Of a stretch of 64,000 bases of DNA, positions 43,701 to 61,300 are shown one piece after another. The stretch covers positions 1,550,001-1,614,000 of the forward strand of contig NC_092679.1 in assembly GCF_964355755.1 (NCBI RefSeq), in the 5' to 3' direction. A model generated the notes under the pieces. It saw only the letters and a program-made list of their open reading frames with translations. It did not search any database and was not told where the DNA came from. A program made the translations under genes and the position numbers. Position 1 is the first letter of the stretch. Every line of letters begins with the position of its first letter. Source of the stretch: Antedon mediterranea. Lineage: Eukaryota > Echinodermata > Crinoidea > Comatulida > Antedonidae.

Positions 43701-46700
43701 TTTTTTACATAAAGTTTGATAGTGTAGACAGAGCTTAAGAATGAATGAACTATGAATAGTTAGTGTAAAAACAATACAGATCAGTAAATACCAAAGAGGT
43801 TATATGCTGATTAACAACACCTTTGTTTATTTAAGTTCTATATACTTGTTCTTATGTAAAAGGGTCCTACAAAAAAACGAAGCTACAGCTTTTTTATGCA
43901 GGATCCCTGTTTCAGTTGTACTGTAATTATGATGTACTGTAATTGATGACTAAATAGATGTGGAATAAATGAAATAAATGAAATGATAATCTAGAGTGTG
44001 AACTAAGTGAGAGCAAAGGATTGTAAACTTACTTAAGTTTTAATCCTTTGTTAGTTTTTGTTGATCCTAGTTGATAAATCTTTGCTGTTTGTACAACTTC
44101 TTTAATTTCTGCAACCTAAAATAAAAATAACAATTTACTCAGTTACCAATATTTGCTTTAAATGTGCCAATCTTAATTGGCTTAATTAATATTAATCATA
44201 TAGGCATAATGATGATACGTACCCTATATACTGGCCGTCCTTCATTGTTACCAATTCCTATCCTGACAAAGCACCCAATTACAGTTGTAGGAAAGAATGG
44301 CATATGAACCCATCTATGCATACAAAATAGATCTTTGTTAATAATGTTCTTAATTTAAATACTAACACTATGGCATGTGGTTCTTAATTTAACAGTCATG
44401 CTACAGTCAATTCTCTCAATACTTATTATTATTGGGCTGGCTTAATATGACTGGATGTTTTTAATTGTAAAAAAAAGAATCTGAAATGTTTTGGACCTCA
44501 AGGAAAGAAGCTACTAACAATTTGGTAATTTTATGATTTGATTAATCAAGCAGAAATAAGGTCACACAATTCAAGTGTAAATTCATTGAGATTTAGAAAG
44601 AGGAAATAGACATACAATTTACATTACAATTACCTTTCCATTTTGTTCCTTGAAAGTCGTATCTTACTCAGATCTGACTTATCTGCTATTGGTTGGTCCT
44701 GTTTATCATCTTCCCCACTAAGCAAAAAATAAATAAATATCAATACCATATTTGGGCATATCACTACCATATTTAAGATGGCGAGTGGTACCAAGACACT
44801 TACTCTTCAGCGTCTGAGGCTGAGACAACATCCTGCTCATCACTTGATGACGATGAGCTCTTGCTGCTTCCTTTGTCTTCTTCCACCTCTTCTTCCGCAT
44901 CGTCGTCTTCGTCATCATCGTCTGAATAAACTTCACTTGCTTTTAAAGGTTCTTTCTTGGCTAAAAGCGCTTCAGCTGTAAGAAAAAAAAAACATATGTA
45001 ATGATTGTATAACAGGGACTGTAATACTGGCCACTGTGTATGTTCTTAAGCTCTGTCTACACTATAAAAACAAGTTTATTATGTGTAAAATATGATCAAA
45101 TATATGGTATTGATATGACATCATCATGTCCATATATGGGCACATCACATTTTTTGTCACATAAAGTTTGATAGTGTAGACAGAGCTTTAATCTACTGCT
45201 GTTACTATTAAACAACTACTGAATTGCTACTGCAGCGCAACGTAAGGATTTAAGAACACCTCCTTTAATAAGTTTTCGTGAGGTGGTTTCCCGAAAGATC
45301 GTAAAATCAAAACGGTACTGGGTATGACCAACTAGCGTTATTGTCACCGGCTAGTCATCCATTCATAGAAGTACTAATGTAGTAGCCTACCTGTACGGTG
45401 ACCATAGAATGTGACCCGAGGCATGACTAACTACGACTTTTAGATGATAGAAAGTTGCGAAAAATTGTTACGAGTAGTTTTACGACATGAAGATGTTTAT
45501 GAAATTATGTTAAAGATGTAAAAACATATTACATTAGGTATATAAACAGTAATGAGTGTTAGTAAAAATAATATAATGTAAAAAAGATATAAGGAAGAAA
45601 AGCAAAGAGATTATGGAGCGGCTGTACCTGAATATACAATATAAATATTGTAAGGTTAAAAACTAGAAATTTAGGCGATCTTGTCAAAGGTCAAGCGCCT
45701 TCAGCCTGCCACGTTTCGATATTCAATATTGAACTTGACCTTTAATGAGTTCTTACTTTTCTTTTTCTTCTTTTCTCTTGCATCCCTCAAACTCTTGATA
45801 GCTATTGCCTTCTTGTCTTTCTTTTCTTCCACAGTTCTTCTTCTCTCTTTACTCTTGTCACTCTGAGACGACATTAACTTCCGATGGATGTCCTCTTTCA
45901 TCTTTCGCTTTTTCTCTTTCTTCGCATGTTTTAACTTTCTCTCAATTTCAAACCTAAAGTGGAATAGAATGTAGAATGTATTAACCTATACACAGAAAAA
46001 TAAATAGGGACCTGTACAATGTTTCTAAATGAAGTAATAAAATAAGTACAAGTATAAAAGCATTGTTAAACCTATCTCAACCGGTTAGTTTCATTGAAGA
46101 AAATCAAACTCTGGAGTGCTATGAATATGCAAAATGACAAATTTGCATATAATCTTACCCATAATTCCAGATTGAAATATACTACACTATCAAACATTAT
46201 GTGACAAAAAAATGTGATGTCTCCATAAATGGACATGATGATGTCATATCACTAGCATATTTAAGCATATCACTAGCATTTGGGCACATCACATTTTGTT
46301 TGTCACACTAGTTTGATAGTGTAGACAGGGCTTTATATTACCTTGTCATCAATGCTTCTCGCTTCTCTGCTCTGTTGAATATCTCCTGTTCTCTCTCCAT
46401 CTCTGTCATCATGTCAAGCTTAGCCTTGTCGGCCTCGTCTCCCATCAGGTTCTCATCATATCCATCGTTAAACTGTTCATCATCGTCTGAGCTTGACAAG
46501 TTACTAGAAACATTGTCACTGGAATCAGAAACTTCTCCTGAAATTGTCACAGAAATAAAATGTGTTTTAAATTCATTTTGTGTGTACAAGCAAGCGAATA
46601 TACAGTAACAACCGGATGCTGAGCTCTGGAGGCCTTGTAGTAATGTGTAAAGGAGCATTCAGGTGTGTGTGTATATATATCCCATAATAAAAAAATTCTT

Positions 46701-47730
46701 CTATACCTTCTTCAGGAGATGACTTGTCTGAATCACTTTCAATTGACCCTCCATCTGATGTGACCTTTGACTTAGATTTTGTGACCTTTTTCTTAACTTT
46801 CTTCTTTTTCTTCCCACTCATTGTCCACTGTAAGGAAGCAATACGCCAATAGTATATTGATTATCATCATTAAAAAAAAATGTTTGTCTGCATAAAAAAA
46901 ATGTTTGTCTGCAAATGATTAAGATTTCACCTGGTATAATAACAGATTTGTTCAAATTACAAAAACAAAATCTTTTGCCTGACAGGTTTTACTCACATCG
47001 TCATCACTTTCAGATGTTTCTGAATCAGAATCACTTTTCTGAGACGAATTTTGCACTTCTTCTTTTTTCTTCTTCTTTTTTACCAATGTACGTAATCCCT
47101 AGAATTTAAGTTCAAGAAATTGACAACATATTGGAAGCACTTGATCTTTGAAAAATTGTTTAATAAATGAAATATTATACAGTAATGCATGCTCGCTCAT
47201 TCAATTGAATAATCTTAAGAAAATGGATACATGGTACCATATATTGGTAGGAAAGATCTGTAGAGGATAGGTATGTTTAGCATTGCATAGAAAGAAAGAA
47301 AAAACTTTAAAAAAAAAAGGAGATTGGAAATGTCTTCAATTCAATCGATCTTAAATTAAAAGAATAAAATAGCATCATTTTTGTTTATTTATAAATCATA
47401 CTTACATGTTGTGATGATACTACAAAACAAATTCAATGAATCATTCTTCAATTCACAGTCTTTTAAGATTATCTTTTGTTAGTGACCTAAGGCTACCTAG
47501 TAGGGCTAAAACCTCTTTCATCGTATTTCACTAAATGGAAGGCATAGAATAGCCTAGCTACCACTACCTAGCTAGGCCTAGCACACATGGGAAATTCCCA
47601 TTTATTATCTATTTTAAGGCTTAAAGAGTTATAGAAATACATAATATAAACATACAGCATCAAGATCTGAATTACTATCTGAACTATCAGAGTCTTCAAC
47701 GACGGCAGTTCGCTTTCTTTTTGACGACAT
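40795..47730 (-). CDS. RTF1: RNA polymerase-associated protein RTF1 (Paf1 complex, Plus3 domain)
   Basis: Seventeen exons: 47656-47730, 46997-47098, 46707-46827, 46342-46537, 45757-45953, 44804-44975, 44634-44717, 44223-44313, 44033-44115, 43539-43626, 43063-43170, 42691-42768, 42440-42561, 42173-42308, 41838-41942, 41499-41628, 40795-40898 (1992 nt, 663 aa, close to human RTF1). The start [19 protein letters not shown] and acidic/basic N-terminus are typical. The histone-modification region contains [19 protein letters not shown] and the [16 protein letters not shown] stretch. The Plus3 domain (about 303-437) begins [19 protein letters not shown] and includes [10 protein letters not shown]-type and [10 protein letters not shown] stretches. 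A coiled-coil region and the C-terminal [19 protein letters not shown] follow. RTF1 supports Pol II elongation and H2B ubiquitination. Introns hold several MITE-A copies and a 17-bp minisatellite. Confidence 0.97.
41040..41450 (+). repeat. 17-bp minisatellite in RTF1 intron 16
   Basis: A 17-bp unit, TTTATGTGGCAGAGATC, is repeated about 24 times with GTGG/GGGG and AGAGATC/AGAAATC variants. Because 17 is not a multiple of 3 and the unit lacks stops, overlapping long frames (GRDLYVAEI-like) appear. They are not genes. Confidence 0.95.
42343..42385 (+). repeat. MITE-A left-end fragment
   Basis: AACTCTGTCTACAATATCAA then ACTTTAAGTGACAGAAAATT, in an RTF1 intron. The rest of the element is missing. 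Confidence 0.75.
42835..42969 (-). repeat. MITE-A copy in RTF1 intron
   Basis: AATCTCTGTCTACACTATCA to TTGATAGTATAGACAATGTTT, with two CCAAATATGGTAGTGATATG units. Confidence 0.9.
43633..43736 (-). repeat. MITE-A copy, truncated next to RTF1 exon 10
   Basis: The right half is intact (ATAAAGTTTGATAGTGTAGA, CAGAGCTT). The other end stops in the poly-A/CCCAAATAC section 7 bp from the exon 10 boundary at 43626, beside the splice acceptor. Confidence 0.88.
43868..43985 (+). mobile_element. LINE-like 3' tail in RTF1 intron
   Basis: ATGCAGGATCCCTGTTTCAG followed by GTGGAATAAATGAAATAAAT and GAAATGAT. The repeated AAATGA tail suggests a non-LTR element 3' end. No coding part is visible. Confidence 0.45.
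44738..44775 (+). repeat. MITE-A interior fragment
   Basis: CAATACCATATTTGGGCATA then TCACTACCATATTT, between RTF1 exons 6 and 7. Confidence 0.7.
45048..45188 (-). repeat. MITE-A copy in RTF1 intron
   Basis: TTAAGCTCTGTCTACACTAT to GATAGTGTAGACAGAGCTTT with a standard interior. Confidence 0.92.
46181..46333 (+). repeat. MITE-A copy beside RTF1 exon 4
   Basis: ACTACACTATCAAACATTAT to GATAGTGTAGACAGGGCTTT. It ends 8 bp from the exon 4 boundary at 46342, over the donor region. Confidence 0.9.
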
Positions 47731-48064
47731 AATGTGATAAAACGTGCAACTTTCTGAGGAACACTTCCTAGGCCTTGCAGCGGAGCACCACTCAGCTTTC
47801 TTTCAGCGGAATTCAATAGCCTCTAGCTCCCTCTGCTTCCCACCACCTCTACCGCGCCACCACAAAACACATTTATTTGTCAACAACAGAGGGCGTATTA
47901 CCTTATGCACTTTCTCATTATTTTGTTATTTTTTGTGTGCCATGTTCCATTTCCAACAAGAAACTCCCCATGATCACAATAAAACAACAGAGTTTTAAAA
48001 TTAAGTTACTGCCATTTGATTGCTATTGTTGTTTGTTAATAATACTAATGCACAGGTTGTCATA
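47731..48064. promoter_or_regulatory. Short divergent RTF1/ERCC2 intergenic region, likely bidirectional promoter
   Basis: Only 334 bp separate the RTF1 start codon (minus, 47730) from the ERCC2 start codon (plus, 48065). I see no strong TATA box in a sensible place for either gene. The region must contain both 5' UTRs and the core promoters, unless one starts from an unseen upstream exon. Bidirectional use is inferred from geometry. Confidence 0.6.
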
Positions 48065-54353
<6,289 letters not shown>

Positions 54354-54443
54354 ATAACCTCAGAAATACATTGAGCGTTTATGATATTCAGCGTAAAAAA
54401 AATTGGAAAATTAAAAATAGAATTGTTTTAGTTTTTCTGGGGA

Positions 54444-54449
54444 AATAAA
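54444..54449 (+). terminator. Putative ERCC2 polyadenylation signal
   Basis: AATAAA lies about 90 bp after the ERCC2 stop codon, in the GGGGAAATAAACAAG context. It is the first canonical hexamer downstream. Assignment is by position only. Confidence 0.5.
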
Positions 54450-54849
54450 CAAGTTTTTTATGCATTCTAATCAGTCTGATGTTTACTTTATGGTGTTGGT
54501 GGGAAACTACACGTTAACCAGAGGAGAAGCAACTGACAAAACAAACAATTTTTCCTTGCATATATTCGCAAGAGAGCACTTTGATTCTTGAGAGAAGGGC
54601 AACAAACTAAATATTGAAACTGTGAAACAAACTAGGCTGCGAGAAACTTGTTGGTAACAGAAAATATAAGCAGTACAAATACATAGCATCATCCAGTTTA
54701 TTAAATGCATACAAATACTATATCTAAACCTAGTATTATGAATAGTTTATACAAAACATACAATTGTTAGTGGTTGACAATAAAATATTTAAAGCTTTTT
54801 GCTGCAAAATACTACAAAAAAGGTTTAATAATGTTAGTAGTCATGTGCT

Positions 54850-54988
54850 AAGCTCTGTCTACACTATCAAACTTTATGTGACAACAAAATGTGATGTGCC
54901 CATATATGGACCTGATGATGTCATATTACAACCATATTTGGGCACATCACACCTTTTTGTCAGAGTAGTTTGATAGTGTAGACAGACA
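54850..54988 (+). repeat. MITE-A copy
   Basis: AAGCTCTGTCTACACTATCA to GTTTGATAGTGTAGACAGAC, between the converging genes. Confidence 0.92.
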
Positions 54989-55340
54989 TTTCTATATTGA
55001 TGATAATGTACATGATTCATAAGATATAATGTGATAAAATTATGTAAGTTGGTGTTGCAGACCTGGTCACACTACATTTTTCACTCACTGTATTATCATT
55101 GTTTATATAATATGTAAATTTACAATGAATTTGTTTTAAAATAATTAATGGGGGATATATAAATACAACATATATATTCCTCCATGCATTAACTTTCCCC
55201 ATTTTCAAATTAACCAATCACAGTGAAATTAACCAATTACACACAAAAAATAAATAAAACAATTTTGAGACCAATCATACTATAGAGTAAACAAAAATGT
55301 TGACAAAATACACATTGATGTCTTATGACATTAAATCAGC

Positions 55341-58300
55341 TCAACTTGAATAAACATTTCTGTAATTTTCCCTGAAGACGTCTTCCAGCTCCAAACATAG
55401 TTCACTAAGTGATGGAATTTCGTTGCAGTTTGGCACATTCAACAATGTTTTGAAAAACTTTTTCCAATCAGCACGATAACGCCTGTGAACAACATTACAA
55501 ATTTATTAATAATTTATACATTTTAAACCGTTTTGCATAACTTTATATAAATGTATTTTAAAGTATAAATAAATCTTTGGAGTTAGACCAAGTAAAATTA
55601 GGTAAACAACATGTTCTAGTAGTACAAAATTATACCAATCCTGGTATTTTGAATCCTTAACTTGTGATCGTATATTACTGGTTGATTCTGCCAGAATTTG
55701 TCCAGACTATTTTTAAAACTGTTTAGTGAGGTTGCTGTCACAACATTTTCATTACCTTTTGACTTTGCCTGTAATTTTCCATTCACCAGATTCTTCAAAC
55801 ACTTTCATATAATTTCCAAATATGAGTGCGTGTACTGTGCCTGCTATGCCATATAAATCAGTCTAAAGGAAAAAAACAAACAATTTAAATCAAACTACAC
55901 ACAAAGCAATAATAAACACACATTAAACTAAAGCTGTCTACACTATCAAACTAGTTTGACAAAAAAGGTGTGATGTGCCCAAATATAGTAGTGATATGAT
56001 ATCATCGTGGTCATTTTTTTTAAAAACCCATATTTAATAAGGGTGATACATCCAGCAATTGCTGCTCATTAGTGATTCTCAGAGGTACACAAGATGCTCT
56101 ACATAAACAAAGTCTTATTACAAGTCTTTGGGAGTGGAGTTGTAATTTTGTCCTTAGAAAAAATCCTGACATGTGACGGGCCTTGAACCCAGGACCCTTG
56201 GAGTGGTAGTCAAGCATCATAACCACCAAGCCACAACTCCATTCATACATGGACACATCACATTTTTGTCACATAAAGTTTGATAGTGTAGACAGAGCTT
56301 CAAATATTAGGCATAATTATGTGGGATTCCAACCTGGTAAGTCCAGGGCCTGCCTGTCGTCATTTCAGTGCATTCGAAGCACGATGTACCGTTTCTAGAC
56401 CTGAACACAGTACCAGGTGGGAACAACTTCATATCAATGCTACAGCCCATATCAATCAGTTTAATGCCGGACGTCCTTTCACCGAGTATACTAGGAGTTT
56501 CAGAGTTAGTTTGTAATGTTGTTGGACTTCTGTAAAGTGAAAGATATAAAATACGGTAACAAACATATTGGCTATTACAATAGTCTAACATATCCAGTTG
56601 ATATTATTGTTGTGTACTTTTCCCTTATTGGTACACATTTTATTTTTTTAAATGATATCAAAATCTCCGTTATTAGAAATAATTAAACTTACGAATTTCT
56701 GATAAGAAAATTATCAGGTTTGATATCTCCATGAATGATACCGCAACGATGTAACTGATCAATGATATGTAGGATCTCAATCGTGATGTACAGAACCAGC
56801 CGTTCATTTACTTCAATAATGTTCTTATTACGCATGTTCACCAGGTTTAAAAGAGTGCCGTTATAATATGCTTCATTGAGCAGGATGCTTCCGTTGTTGT
56901 AAACAAACGCAGAGTCGATGTTCATAATGGACGGCCGCTGTACAACAATAATATAATGTTATGTTAAAATACAGCAGAATCTTTCCTATAAAACCCCCAA
57001 ATAAAGCTCTGTCCACACTATCAAACAAAATGTGGTATGCCCATAATGATGTCATATTTGGGCACATCACACTTTTTAAAAGTGTAGACAGAGCTTTAGG
57101 AGTAATACATTTCTGAGTATTATAGCGTATATCCTATAGATAGAAGGGATATAAAAATTAAATAAAAATATCTGTTTAAAACTCAGGTACATGCATGAAT
57201 TTTAAACATAATATCTGGTTAATTGTACATAATCAAATATTTGTAATAGAAATCTAGACGAAAAAACATTAATTCCCGTTAAAATGGTCAAATACAAAAT
57301 TTGGCAAAATTCTACTATAAAAACCAGGAAGACTTTTTTTCAGTAGTTAGGTAGTTTAACCTAATGTAATAACATGACTGGTGACTCCCTAGAAGGTGAA
57401 AAAAGATGGTGGATATACGGTGGATAATTTTTGCTATAGCATGAAAATAAAACTATGAAGTTGAATAAAAATACCAGAAACGTAAAATTCAAGTTATATT
57501 ACCTAAGTTTAGTCAGACTTTTTACCACACTGTTTATTTTTCATAGTTTTTTAAAAATGCCTCTCTATTTACAACATTTGTGTACAAAAGAATAGAGATT
57601 TTACTGTGTAATTTGAACTATCACCCCACTGATAAGTGCTTATTTTCAAGAAGCTTGTGTAACACAAATAAATCCCCAAAAATTATGAAACATAGGGGAA
57701 ACTATAGATCGATAATTATTGGAATGTATGATCAATACAAATTTTTTGCCCGTACCTGGCCTTTAAGTTTTATAGTGTAGACAGAGGTAGTATTTATACT
57801 TGGTATATTATATCTTAAAATATATGATTTGTTAAAAAATACATACAACATCAACTTTGACATCCAATCCCTGAATTCTTTCAGCAATCTGTCGACAGAT
57901 GTAAAATTCCCAGGGACAGGCAGGTTTTTGCACCTTGAGAATAACCTTTGACCCTTCACCATCCAGGTCAGTATCATCATCTGCATCGAGCATTGCTGCT
58001 CTATAAACCTTTGCAAAAGCACCTTCCCCAATCTTTGACTCAACGCTGTACAGGTACTTTCCTAATAAGAACAGAAGAAACTCAGTAGAGCATACAAATG
58101 GGTTTCTAATTTAAAATATCACTAACCGGCCCTGTCTACACTATCAAATTTATGTGACAAAAATGTGATATGCAAATATATGAACAAGATTATGTCATAT
58201 AAGCCATATTTGGTAGTCAACCAAGGCAAACCAGTTTGATAGTGTAGACAGAGCTAAGAACAGATAAACCAGGACCCCTGTGACACATCTCAAGTATGAT

Positions 58301-61300
58301 TACAAATGTTCCATTCAAAGTATGATACCAACCTAAATATAATGTTATGCCAGCACGTACATCAGGCATGGAGTCTTCACAATGGCTATATCCTGAATAG
58401 CTGGTTAGAGGTTCATCTAGATTTGCAATAAGTGCATCAATAACATCATTACTGAAAGGATCCAGTTCATCTTCTTCACAGTAGTCATCATCCATGGCAC
58501 TTGCATCAAAGACTGAAGTGTCTGGTTTCACCTCTTGAGCTCTCTCTACAAAGTGAGAGGTATCTGATGTTTCCTGTATCTTGCAAGAGATATTTACATC
58601 TTCCTCTATCTGGTGCGAGATATCCGGATGCACGGATGATGTACTCGACGACGAGCTTGATTTGCTTCCCCGTCTACGTGTCACGTTCATATCGATGGTG
58701 CTTGTTTCGGTTTTCGATATGGCCTGTTGATGATGTGAGGTGTGAGCAGTAGAAGAACCTCTAGTCTTGTTTTGGGATGAGTTGGAACAATCAGAACTGT
58801 TCTCCTCAATGATTGGACTGAAAAAATAAAAAGTTTTAAAATATTTTATTACAACCTATTTTAAAGCTATATAAGAAGTTATTATCATCATAATATCTGC
58901 ATAGAGATTATCATCTTTAAAGCTCTGTCTACACTATCAAACTTGATATGAAAAAAAATTTGATGTGCCCATATATGGACATGATGATCACTACCATATT
59001 TAAGCACATCACAACTTTTTTTGTCAAACTAGTTTGATAGTGTAGACAGTGCTTAATACTTAAACTATTTATGTAAAAATTACTACAAAGACTACAATCA
59101 ATTATTCATCTTCATTTTCACTCACAATATAGAAAAATTATTTATCAAAAACTTAGCTACCTTAGGTGACGTGCAGAATTATTGTTGACAGTAGCTTCGG
59201 TAGTATCAAAGCTCTCTCCACCTACTGACATCACACATGCCGCAGGTTCCACTATTTTATCAACAACTACAGCCTCCATCTCAACATCATTGTCCTGTTG
59301 AGGTATCTCATTCACTGTATTCACCAGACTAGGTTTGATATGACTGACTGGGAACAAAGGCATCTCACTGCGGTTAAAAGGTGTGGATACCATCCGAGAC
59401 ATGGCTGAGAAGTCTGGGTTCGTGTTGCCATGGGGTGCAAATGTACAGTCCTGAGAAGTGGATCTATTCTGGAGATGTAGTGTCATTGCTTCCATACCTT
59501 CTACCATTTTCACCTAAAAGAGAAAGTAATGACCTAATATTTATATTCATTCATTCATAATGATATATTTATTAATAAAATCATCTTTACAGTAAAACTG
59601 TAATAAACCGACAACCATGGTTGTTAAAAATGGGAACGACAATGTCAATTAGTTTTACATTTATCTGAATGATGGATGAAACGAAGCCAGGGCTGTTTAA
59701 AGCACCTTGATTGGTCCTAAATCAAGAACCTACTGTACATCATATAGATAAAAAAACATAGTAATCACGTTTTTTTTTATACCTAGGTTACCCTTAATAT
59801 ACTGTAGTTAGTGTTAGTTACAGACACATTAGTAAAACAGCACATACTTCCTCAGGACTGTGGGGTTGCAGTTGCTTTTTATTAAACAAATCTTCATCTT
59901 GGTCTTCATAAACACAAATAGGTGCCCTGAAACAAGAAAATAAGATTCAAGTGAGATTCTTCTAATTGCACAAGCAAAGATGATTAATATTTTCAATGGT
60001 TGTATTCATTTTGTATTCTGTTCTGTTTTTTTATATTTGATCACATGTTAAGACCATACTAAATTAAATACAAAATAAAATGATAAACACTCACTTATTT
60101 TCACTGTCTGTAAAGACGGTAAACTGTTTGTTAGTCTTCAGTTCATTCTCCTTGTCATCCTCAACAGTAGTCTCATCATAAATAGTGAATGGTTTTCGGC
60201 AGCCTAGAGACTCTTGGCTACAAACATCTTGTTTTGTTTCCATCATACTAAAACCACCATCTAAAATAAAATGTTATTAATAAGTATTTTTGTAAAATAT
60301 ATCTATGATGTTATTTTAAAGCTATGTCTACACTATAAAACTAGTTTTGTGTGATGTGCCCAAATATGGTAGTGATATGATATCATCATGTCCATATGGG
60401 CACATCACATTTTTTTGTCACATAAAGTTTTATAGTATAAACAAAGCTTTAGGATTGGATGGCCATATTTTGAACAAGTAACTAAGGATACCCAATAGCT
60501 TAATTAGTGTGGATGCTGAGTTGAAATATGAAATTAACACAGGCTAATTAAAGATGAACTCAGATTACATAACTAAAGATTAACTCATACCTGTATTTGC
60601 AAACTCAACTTCGAACATCTCCTCCTCTTTTTCAAATGTTTTGTTCTGTCCAACGCAACCAAACAGCTCCTCATCCAGAGGTTTGCTAAGCATTGCCATA
60701 ACGCAACCAAGTGCTTCTTTTGTGTTCACTGTAGGTGAAGGCGCTGCTATCCCTCCTCTAGCGTTCCCTGGTGTGACATGCTGTAAATCATGGTAAGATC
60801 GTGACTGGCTTTTTGGCGTTGGCTGTATGAACGACCTCTTCATAGAGGATTCCGAACCAGGCGTTTTGTTAGTAATACCAGTAGATTGAGGTGTGTTTTT
60901 AGTACAAAACGACCGTGGTGTAAGTGATGGTGTTTTGTGGGTAGGTTGAGGTATCGTTGAGAACATGCCTGAGCAATTTGTAGAAGGTGTTGTTGTAAAA
61001 CTTGCATGGTTTACAGATATATTTTTAAATTCTGAAACGATCAATAAATTTTTTCGATTAATATTACAGCACATAGTAATAATACTTGTACACATATCTT
61101 AATATCATATTTCATGTTTCCTTCTAATGAAATACTTCAAGGAACATTAGATAGTTGTAGTGCATTTGGTTGTATTTATATAGTATTGAGTACATGTTTC
61201 AGCTCACATATGCAATTATTTTTTTTTTTCATTTAAAACGCGAATTTTACCTGCTTGTAGATTTGTTGTATCTTCAAATATTAATTGTTTTGTAATTGTA

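Larger units (their letters stand above)
54354..55340. other. Convergent 3' intergenic region between ERCC2 and MadBub
   Basis: About 1 kb shared by the 3' ends of both genes. It contains the ERCC2 AATAAA and one MITE-A copy. No other gene is seen. Confidence 0.6.

Noticed and set aside
47406-47419. Possible 14-nt RTF1 exon between TGTAG and GTAAG
   Set aside because: RTF1 exons 1 and 2 already join in phase 0 and match the family without it.
56020-56256. 78-aa minus-strand frame and a possible tRNA gene
   Set aside because: The box A/B sequences belong to a SINE head with an unrelated body; the cloverleaf is not complete and the frame is a by-product.
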